Positions 58,515 to 64,000 of a stretch of DNA of 64,000 nucleotides are shown here, in pieces. Each line of letters begins with the position of its first letter. Positions within the stretch are counted from its first letter, which is position 1. Source of the DNA: Gemmiger formicilis (GTDB lineage Bacteria > Bacillota > Clostridia > Oscillospirales > Ruminococcaceae); assembly GCF_016900095.1 (NCBI RefSeq), contig NZ_JACJJP010000001.1, positions 124,001 to 188,000 on the forward strand, read 5' to 3'. The position numbers were made by a program, and so were the translations under genes. The notes under the pieces were generated by a model. It searched no databases, was not told where the DNA came from, and saw only the letters and a list, made by a program, of their open reading frames with translations.

Positions 58515-60170
58515 TTACTTTTTCTGGACGTACTTCAGGCAGTCGAGCATAACGGCAACCAGAATGATGATGCCGGAGAAGACGAACTGCAGGTTGGTGT
58601 CGATGCCCAGAGTCGTCAGGGAGTAGGTCAGCGCGGTGAAGATGAAGACGCCGACCACAACGCCGGAAATCTTACCGATACCGCCGGTGAAAGAGATGCC
58701 GCCCACAACGCAGGCCGCGATGGCGTCCATTTCCCAGCCCTGGCCGTAAGCGGCGGAGCCGGAACCCACCATGCGGATGCATTCAAGCCAGGAGCCGAAA
58801 CCGTACAGGATGCCGGCCAGGATGAAAGCGCCCACGGTGACGCCGAAGACGGAGATACCGGAAACGGAAGCCGCTTCGGGGTTGCCGCCAACAGCGAACA
58901 GATTCTTGCCGAAGGTGGTCTTGTTCCAGATGAACCAGACGATGATCACGGCTGCCACAGCCCACAGGATGATGGTGGGGAAGCCGTTGATCTTGGGGAT
59001 GATCATGCTGGGAATGTTGGATTCGATGGCACCGAAGGACACACCCTTGGTGGAGTAGGTAACCAGACCGAAGATGACCAGCATGTTGGCCATGGTGGAG
59101 ATGAAGGGATGCATCTTGAACTTGGCCGTGAAGAAACCGGCGATGGTGGTAAAGATGGTGCACAGCACGATGCAGACCACCAGAGCCAGCAGCACGCGGG
59201 CGATGACCGGCAGGCCGGTGAAGTCAAAGACATGACCGAACACGGAGCCGGTGTTGGGGCCGGAGTGCATCACGATGGTGGCGGCGGTCATGCCCATACC
59301 GACCATACGGCCGATGGACAGGTCAGTGCCGGCCAGCAGGATCAGGCCCGCAACACCCAAAGCCAGGAACATACGGGGCGAAGCCTGCTGCAGGATGTTC
59401 AGCACGTTGTTGACGGTGAGCAGCTGCACGTTCTTGACGATGGGCGTGATGATGCACAGGGCGATGAAGATCACGATAATGGCGATGTACAGACCGTTGC
59501 GCAGCAGGAAGTCACGACGGTTGAAGGTGTACTTGTAGTTTTCCCATTTCTGGGTCAGGGACTCCCCTACCGTGAACTTGGACATGCGCAGCATGTCGAT
59601 CAGGTGGTACTTGTAGTCGAAGGCGGCATGCTGGCGGTCCTTGACAGCCTGCAGGTCCTTGTCCAGCTGCATCTTGGCGTCGAACAGACGGTTCTTATGA
59701 ACGTACTTTTCGTCCTTGATCTCGTGGGCGTCGCTGAGCTTGGCCAGGGTTGCCTGGTGCTCCTTCTCCAGCTGGGCCACGGCCGCCTTGTACTTTTCCT
59801 GGGCCATTTCCTTTTCCACTTTGCAGCTGGCCACCACAGCCTGGTAGTATTCGCTGTCATAGTGGGCTTTCAGGTAGCTTTCGGCTTCCGCAATCAGCTT
59901 GGCCACAGCGTCCTTGTTCTTGGCTTCCACAGCCTTGGCTTTTTCCAGGGCCGCTTTCTGCTGGGTGATCTTGGTCTGCTTTTCCGCTTCGGTATAAATG
60001 CGGTCGCGCTTGAGGTTGTCAATGTTGTTCTGAATATCAATGACCCGGTCGGTACCGTCCACACGCAGGGCATTGATCTTTTCCTGAATGGCACCGACGT
60101 GTTCGTCGATGGGCTGGAGAAGGGCCGCTTCCTGTTCAGCCGTCAGGACTTTTGTTTTTTCTGTCACCAT
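58515..60170 (-). CDS. mglC: Galactose/methyl-galactoside ABC permease MglC with long coiled-coil N terminus
   Basis: 551 residues against about 336 for Escherichia coli MglC. The C-terminal ~325 residues are a normal MglC: about eight to ten membrane segments, LAGTDLSIGRMVGMGMTAA near 288, GGNPEAASVSGISVFGVTVGAF near 425, GGISFTGGIGKISGVVVG near 500. Residues 1 to about 225 are hydrophilic and strongly helical with heptad-like charged stretches (EAEKQTKITQQKAALEKAK, AQEKYKAAVAQLEKEHQATL), so a cytosolic coiled coil is fused to the channel. The ATG at 60170 is 16 bases after mglA with GGGGGA upstream. No frameshift is needed. Confidence 0.88.
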   Translation of the reverse strand: MVTEKTKVLTAEQEAALLQPIDEHVGAIQEKINALRVDGTDRVIDIQNNIDNLKRDRIYTEAEKQTKITQQKAALEKAKAVEAKNKDAVAKLIAEAESYLKAHYDSEYYQAVVASCKVEKEMAQEKYKAAVAQLEKEHQATLAKLSDAHEIKDEKYVHKNRLFDAKMQLDKDLQAVKDRQHAAFDYKYHLIDMLRMSKFTVGESLTQKWENYKYTFNRRDFLLRNGLYIAIIVIFIALCIITPIVKNVQLLTVNNVLNILQQASPRMFLALGVAGLILLAGTDLSIGRMVGMGMTAATIVMHSGPNTGSVFGHVFDFTGLPVIARVLLALVVCIVLCTIFTTIAGFFTAKFKMHPFISTMANMLVIFGLVTYSTKGVSFGAIESNIPSMIIPKINGFPTIILWAVAAVIIVWFIWNKTTFGKNLFAVGGNPEAASVSGISVFGVTVGAFILAGILYGFGSWLECIRMVGSGSAAYGQGWEMDAIAACVVGGISFTGGIGKISGVVVGVFIFTALTYSLTTLGIDTNLQFVFSGIIILVAVMLDCLKYVQKK

Positions 60171-60186
60171 AAGTAATATCCCCCAC

Positions 60187-61695
60187 TTACAGGTATTTCG
60201 CACTGAGTCTCAGCAGCTCTTCCTGGTTGGTCTCCTTGGTATTCACGATGCCGGAAAGGTGACCGTTGGACATGACGCCGATACGGTTTGTGATGCCCAG
60301 AATCTCAGGCATTTCGGAGGAAACGACGATGATTGTCTTTCCCTGTTTTGCCATGTTGATGATCAGCTCATAAATCTCGTACTTGGCGCCGACGTCGATA
60401 CCGCGGGTCGGCTCGTCCATCATGAAGACCTGCGGTTCGCGTTCGAGCCACTTGCCGAAGATGACTTTCTGCTGGTTGCCGCCGGAAAGGCTTGTGATCA
60501 TATCATCCGGGCCCATGCACTTGGTGTGCATGATCTTGATTTCCTTGTTGGTGGCCTTGACCATCTTGGGGTTGGACAGCGCCACGCCGGCCTTGTATTG
60601 GTTCAGGTTGGCAATGGTGGTGTTGAAGGTCAGGTCACACTTGAGGAACAGGCCGTTGGCCTTGCGTTCCTCGGTAATCATGGCAAACCCGTGCTCGATG
60701 GCTTCCTTGGCGTTGTTGAAGTTCATCATGCGGCCTTTGAAGTACACACGCCCGGCTGCGCGGGTCCGAACGCCGAAGATGGTTTCCAGCAGTTCGGTAC
60801 GCCCGGCACCCACCAGACCGTACAGGCCGAAGATTTCGCCTTCCCGCACATCAAAGGAGATATCCTGCAGGTGCGGCGCGTACTTGGTGGAAAGATGCTG
60901 CACCGAGAGGATCGGTTCGCCGGGGGTGTTGTCCACCGGCGGGAAGCGGCTTTCCAACGAACGGCCGACCATGGCGGAGATCAGTTCGTTCATGTTGGTG
61001 TCGGCGGTGTCCTTGGTCATGACCAGGTTGCCGTCACGCAACACCGAGATCTGGTCGCAGATCTCGAAGATTTCGTCCATCTTGTGAGAGATGTAAATCA
61101 GAGAGATTCCCTGTGCCTTCAGCATGCGCATCATCTCGAAGAGCTTGTCGACCTCCTGCACGGTCAGTGAGGAAGTGGGCTCGTCCAGAACAATGACCTG
61201 AGAATTGTAGGAGATGGCTTTCGCGATCTCGCACATCTGACGCTGGGAAACGGACATGTTCCGCATGGGTTGGGTCAGGTTCACGGTCATGCCGAGCTTG
61301 CGGAACAGCTCGGAGGCCTTCTTTTTCATTCGCGTCTCGTCAACAACACCGACGGAATTGACCGGATACCGGCCAAGGAACAGGTTATCGATGACGTTGC
61401 GTTCCAGGCACTGGTTCAGTTCCTGGTGGACCATGGCAATGCCGTTTTCCAGGGCATCCTTCGGGCCGGAAAAGTTGATTTCCTTGCCGTTGAGGTAGAT
61501 CTTGCCTTCGTCCTTCTGGTAGGTGCCGAACAGGCACTTCATCATCGTGGACTTACCGGCGCCGTTTTCGCCCATAAGCCCCATGACAGTTCCGCGCTTC
61601 ACGTCGAGGTTGATATGGTCAAGAACCCGGTTGCGGCCGAAGGACTTGCACATACCACGAATTGACAAGACGATATCGTCTTTCGCATCTGCCAT
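60187..61695 (-). CDS. mglA: Galactose/methyl-galactoside ABC ATPase MglA
   Basis: 502 residues, two ATPase halves. First half: Walker A GENGAGKST near residue 40, signature MSVSQRQMCEIAKA near 139, Walker B VIVLDEPTSSLT near 159. Second half: degenerate P loop GLVGAGRTELLE near 285 and LSGGNQQKVIFGKWL near 392, as in all RbsA/MglA proteins. The ATG at 61695 follows GGGAG. It lies behind an intrinsic terminator after mglB. Confidence 0.94.
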   Translation of the reverse strand: MADAKDDIVLSIRGMCKSFGRNRVLDHINLDVKRGTVMGLMGENGAGKSTMMKCLFGTYQKDEGKIYLNGKEINFSGPKDALENGIAMVHQELNQCLERNVIDNLFLGRYPVNSVGVVDETRMKKKASELFRKLGMTVNLTQPMRNMSVSQRQMCEIAKAISYNSQVIVLDEPTSSLTVQEVDKLFEMMRMLKAQGISLIYISHKMDEIFEICDQISVLRDGNLVMTKDTADTNMNELISAMVGRSLESRFPPVDNTPGEPILSVQHLSTKYAPHLQDISFDVREGEIFGLYGLVGAGRTELLETIFGVRTRAAGRVYFKGRMMNFNNAKEAIEHGFAMITEERKANGLFLKCDLTFNTTIANLNQYKAGVALSNPKMVKATNKEIKIMHTKCMGPDDMITSLSGGNQQKVIFGKWLEREPQVFMMDEPTRGIDVGAKYEIYELIINMAKQGKTIIVVSSEMPEILGITNRIGVMSNGHLSGIVNTKETNQEELLRLSAKYL

Positions 61696-61762
61696 TCTAG
61701 TTACTCCCGTATCTGCAAATTCAGCATCTGCGGCCAAAGGCCGTTTTTGCCGTAGTTTCATC

Positions 61763-61812
61763 AAAAAACGCTATTAGGGAGAAGCTGCTTCGCATATCAA
61801 CTCCCTAATAGC
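61763..61812 (-). terminator. Intercistronic terminator between mglB and mglA
   Basis: Perfect 12-bp stem GCTATTAGGGAG/CTCCCTAATAGC with a GAAGC/GCTTC hairpin inside, then GTTTTTT on the minus strand. Partial termination would give more binding protein than ATPase. Confidence 0.85.
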
Positions 61813-61862
61813 AAGTGGGTGTTACCTGTTAATCAATCGGTTCACCGCACACGCGGTGGGAA

Positions 61863-63179
61863 TCACTGGCTCAGCAGAGCCGTGTAGGAAGCGCCGTTGT
61901 CCGTCTTAACCATGTTGATGGCGAAGGCATCATACTGGCTGGGGTTGCTCAGACGGTTGGTGATGTTGGCCTCGGTCTGGCCGTCGCCGGCGATGTATTC
62001 GACTTCCAGGTTCAGCAGATCGTCATAGTTCTGCAGCAGGGGCTGATAGGTGGAGCCCAGGAAGTTATCGGCGGAGTTGTAGATGTCCAGCCAAACCTTC
62101 TTGGTGGGATGGGTGGTGGCGTCCAGCTGGTTGGAAACGGGCTCGTAAACCTTGGTGGAGTCCATGAAGTCCTGATAGTTGTCCTTGGTGACAGCCACGT
62201 TCAGAGCGTAGTAGGAGCGCTCGTCTTCCACATACTTGTAAACGTCGTCGCTCAGCACGTTGCCGGCTTCATCGGCAGTGCCGATACCGGTGTCGATATC
62301 CACGCCGTCCAGAGCGTTGCGGATCACGCGCAGGGTCAGGTAAGCCTGAACGTCGGCGTGCTGGCTGATGGTGCCGCCGTAGCCTTCGCCGATAGCAGCA
62401 ACGGCGTCAGCGTTGGCGTCGTAACCGAAGGTGGGGATGCCCTTCTCCTTGGACCAGGCGTTGAACATGGACATGCCCATGCCGTCGTTGTTGGAAACGA
62501 CCACGTCGATGGAGTCACCGAAAGAAGCGGCCCAGGTGCCGATGGCGTTACCGGCGGTGGCAGCGTCCCAAGTGGCGCCGGCGGAGTTCTTCATTTCCTG
62601 AGAAGCCAGCTCACGGACGACGTAGCTCTTGCCGTTGACTTCCAGAGTGCCATCCTGAACGGCAGTGGCGGTGCCGTCGGTGTTGGTGCCGACAGGATCG
62701 CTGTTGATGGCGCCGTCAACCTCAACGGCGGTGCCCAGAGCGGAACGGACGCCGCGGGTACGGGCGATAGAGTCATTGTGGCCGATATCGCCGATGGCCA
62801 GAACGTAGCCGATGATGCCGTCGCCGTTCTGATCGATGGTATCGATATTCGCGGTGATGTAATCCAGAACCATCTGGCCCTGCAGTTCGGCGCCCTGGTT
62901 GGCGTCGAAACCGACGTAGTAAGTATTCTCGTTGAAGGTCAAAGCAGCCTTGTCCAGCTCACCGGTGGAGCTGTTGGAGGGCTGACGGTTAAACCACACG
63001 AGGGGCTTGTCCTTGTTGGCAACTTCGCCGGAAGTGGTGGTGGCAGCCGCGTCGCTGGTCGCAGCCTCAGAAGTGCCGGTGGAAGCAGTGGATTCGGAAG
63101 TGGTGGTGTCGCCGCCGGAGCAGGCTGCCAGGCTCAGTGCCATGGCGGCTGCCAGGGTCAATGCAAGCGCTTTTTTCAT
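61863..63179 (-). CDS. mglB: Galactose/glucose-binding lipoprotein MglB-like
   Basis: 438 residues. Lipobox LAAC, cysteine at 20, Ser/Thr/Ala linker to about 50. LacI/RbsB-type sugar-binding fold: YYVGFDANQGAELQGQ near 89, GDIGHNDSIARTRGV near 135, VVVSNNDGMGMSMFNAW near 235, GYDANADAVAAIGEG near 262. DQNGDGIIGYVLA near 118 matches the EF-hand-like calcium loop of GBP in pattern. Insertion-rich and longer than the E. coli protein (309 mature). Delivers galactose/glucose to MglAC. Confidence 0.88.
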   Translation of the reverse strand: MKKALALTLAAAMALSLAACSGGDTTTSESTASTGTSEAATSDAAATTTSGEVANKDKPLVWFNRQPSNSSTGELDKAALTFNENTYYVGFDANQGAELQGQMVLDYITANIDTIDQNGDGIIGYVLAIGDIGHNDSIARTRGVRSALGTAVEVDGAINSDPVGTNTDGTATAVQDGTLEVNGKSYVVRELASQEMKNSAGATWDAATAGNAIGTWAASFGDSIDVVVSNNDGMGMSMFNAWSKEKGIPTFGYDANADAVAAIGEGYGGTISQHADVQAYLTLRVIRNALDGVDIDTGIGTADEAGNVLSDDVYKYVEDERSYYALNVAVTKDNYQDFMDSTKVYEPVSNQLDATTHPTKKVWLDIYNSADNFLGSTYQPLLQNYDDLLNLEVEYIAGDGQTEANITNRLSNPSQYDAFAINMVKTDNGASYTALLSQ

Positions 63180-63250
63180 AGTATTTCTCCTTCTAACTAT
63201 GATATTTTTTTGCGGGACAGTTCCTCTCGCAGTCCCGCCTGACAATATTT

Positions 63251-63279
63251 ATGGTAAAGGAAAAACACCCTGTTTTCAA
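63251..63279 (-). promoter_or_regulatory. Candidate promoter of mglB inside the upstream terminator
   Basis: Minus-strand TTGAAA, 17-bp spacer, TACCAT. The -35 box lies in the terminator hairpin loop region and adjoins the palindrome GGTGAAATTTCACC (63280-63293). Confidence 0.4.
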
Positions 63280-63314
63280 GGTGAAATTTCACCGAAATAC
63301 AGGGTGTTTTTTTA
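63261..63314. terminator. Terminator/palindrome upstream of mglB
   Basis: 11-bp outer stem AAACACCCTGT/ACAGGGTGTTT and inner perfect palindrome GGTGAAATTTCACC, T runs on both strands. On the minus strand it ends the transcript of the sugar-binding protein at the window edge. Confidence 0.8.
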
Positions 63315-63400
63315 TTCTATTTGGCTGATTTGCATCCCTTTTACCGAGTTTTTTTGTTCGTTTTGCATATTTCGACAGGAAATAACGGAATTTTATTCCG

Positions 63401-64000
63401 TTAATTGAACGCAAAAAGGGCCTTTTGACTGTCCATTGCGAAAAGATTTTCCCGATCCACAATGCGGGTGGCCGTATCCACGGTAGGCTCCAGTTCCCCG
63501 GCGCGTCCCGTAAGCCATTTATAGGCACTTTCCACCCCCAGATACCCCATGGCATAGGGATTCTGCACAATCAGCGCGTCCACCTCTCCGGTCTGCAGAT
63601 CGTCCACCGTTTCCACGTTGGTGTCGAATCCCACCAGAAATACCGTGTCCGCCGCATCCAGTTCCCGCACGGCTTCCGCCGCGCCCACGCTGGTAGGCTC
63701 ATTGAATGCCAGCAGTACATTGATTTCGGGATGTTCCTGCAATAAAGCGAGGGTATCTGCCTTGGCGGCCTGGGCCTCTGCCTTGGTATGGACCACCTGC
63801 ACCACCTGGGCGCGCCCGCTCTGCTCCAGCGTATCCCGGGCGCCGCGTTCCCGCTCCTGCCCGTTGGCACTGTTCAGGCCATAGTTGATGATCCCCACGT
63901 TCAGCTGGCCCTGCGCCCGTTCCAGCGCAGCCTGGGCGGCCATACAGCCTGCGGCATAGTTGTCCGTGCCGATATAGGTGGCCACCTCTTTGGAATCCAC
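63401..64000 (-). CDS. Sugar ABC substrate-binding protein, C-terminal part
   Basis: The last 199 residues of a periplasmic-binding-protein type I fold; the start is outside the window. KEVATYIGTDNYAAGCMAAQAAL, GQERERGARDTLEQSG, LLAFNEPTSVGAAEAV, VFLVGFDTNVETVDDLQTGEVDALIVQNPYAMGYLG are RbsB-like. It may be the sensor or binding protein of another sugar system, or of a sensor kinase pair upstream. Ends before a terminator, so not clearly part of the mgl operon. Confidence 0.85.
   Translation of the reverse strand: MDSKEVATYIGTDNYAAGCMAAQAALERAQGQLNVGIINYGLNSANGQERERGARDTLEQSGRAQVVQVVHTKAEAQAAKADTLALLQEHPEINVLLAFNEPTSVGAAEAVRELDAADTVFLVGFDTNVETVDDLQTGEVDALIVQNPYAMGYLGVESAYKWLTGRAGELEPTVDTATRIVDRENLFAMDSQKALFAFN

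Noticed and set aside
63383-63403. Palindrome TAACGGAA/TTCCGTTA over the stop codon of the right-edge gene
   Set aside because: No T run; the real terminator lies downstream at 63261-63314. Probably chance or minor structure.
1-64000. CRISPR arrays, insertion sequences, prophage or integrative-element genes
   Set aside because: No regularly spaced direct repeats, transposase, integrase, relaxase or phage structural genes were seen; composition is even.

Overview
The window is 64 kb of high-GC (about 60%) chromosome from a Gram-positive anaerobe. Its features fit a gut member of the Oscillospiraceae/Ruminococcaceae, close to Faecalibacterium, Subdoligranulum or Gemmiger. The signs are strong AGGAGG-type ribosome binding sites, TTG and GTG starts, lipobox solute-binding proteins, a CIRCE heat-shock operator, two-subunit fumarase, and several Crp/Fnr and PadR/GntR regulators. 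The lineage is an inference from gene content. There is no rRNA, CRISPR array, insertion sequence or prophage, so the window reads as ordinary, densely packed chromosome.

Layout. Positions 1-3283 (minus): start of a polysaccharide deacetylase, then the trkA-trkH potassium uptake pair. 3396-5179: two tRNA-Leu genes (GAG and UAG) bracket a MATE exporter. 5176-9261 (minus): CDF metal exporter, malic enzyme, fumarase alpha, a 66-residue unknown protein, fumarase beta. 9408-12761 (minus): purA, a GT-C-like membrane protein, a DUF896 protein. 12910-17488 (plus): a lipoprotein with a trigger-factor-like fold, then an SdpR/SdpI-like regulator and immunity pair fused by operon to an ABC-2 exporter. 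17569-20383 (minus): clpB under CIRCE control. 20440-26377 (plus): metY-metA-GT2, rpsO, pnp.

26483-33683 (minus): an oligopeptide ABC operon oppABCDF that ends in an NlpC/P60 endopeptidase, read from a promoter followed by two terminator-like hairpins. 33838-36250: a redox group (ccdA, tlpA-like, Crp/Fnr, trxA). 36440-38065: guaB. 38145-39712 (minus): padR with a DUF1700/DUF4097 partner. 39740-39933: AT-rich operator, tandem terminators and a 13-codon ORF. 40033-45113 (minus): acyl-ACP thioesterase and the potABCD polyamine operon. 45232-50916: two divergent ABC-export modules, one with a two-component system and one with a YtrA-type GntR regulator sitting on a perfect 15-bp inverted repeat. 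51000-53481: CpcT-like protein, Bax-inhibitor-1-like protein, hemW. 53527-58368: a nitrate/sulfonate/taurine-type ABC importer divergent from a Crp regulator, then a GT2 and a flavin reductase. 58515-63279 (minus): mglBAC galactose-type sugar importer whose permease carries a long coiled-coil N terminus; at the right edge is another sugar-binding protein, cut by the window.

The recurring theme is local regulation readable from DNA: nearly every operon has a sigma-A promoter with a 16-17 bp spacer, a matched terminator, and in six places a palindrome placed on the promoter of the regulator encoded next to it. The best candidates for undescribed biology are the oppA leader (33544-33683), the Crp-linked palindromes at 56024-56052, the coiled-coil MglC, the micro-ORF behind tandem terminators at 39892-39933, and the conserved-looking small protein between the fumarase subunits.
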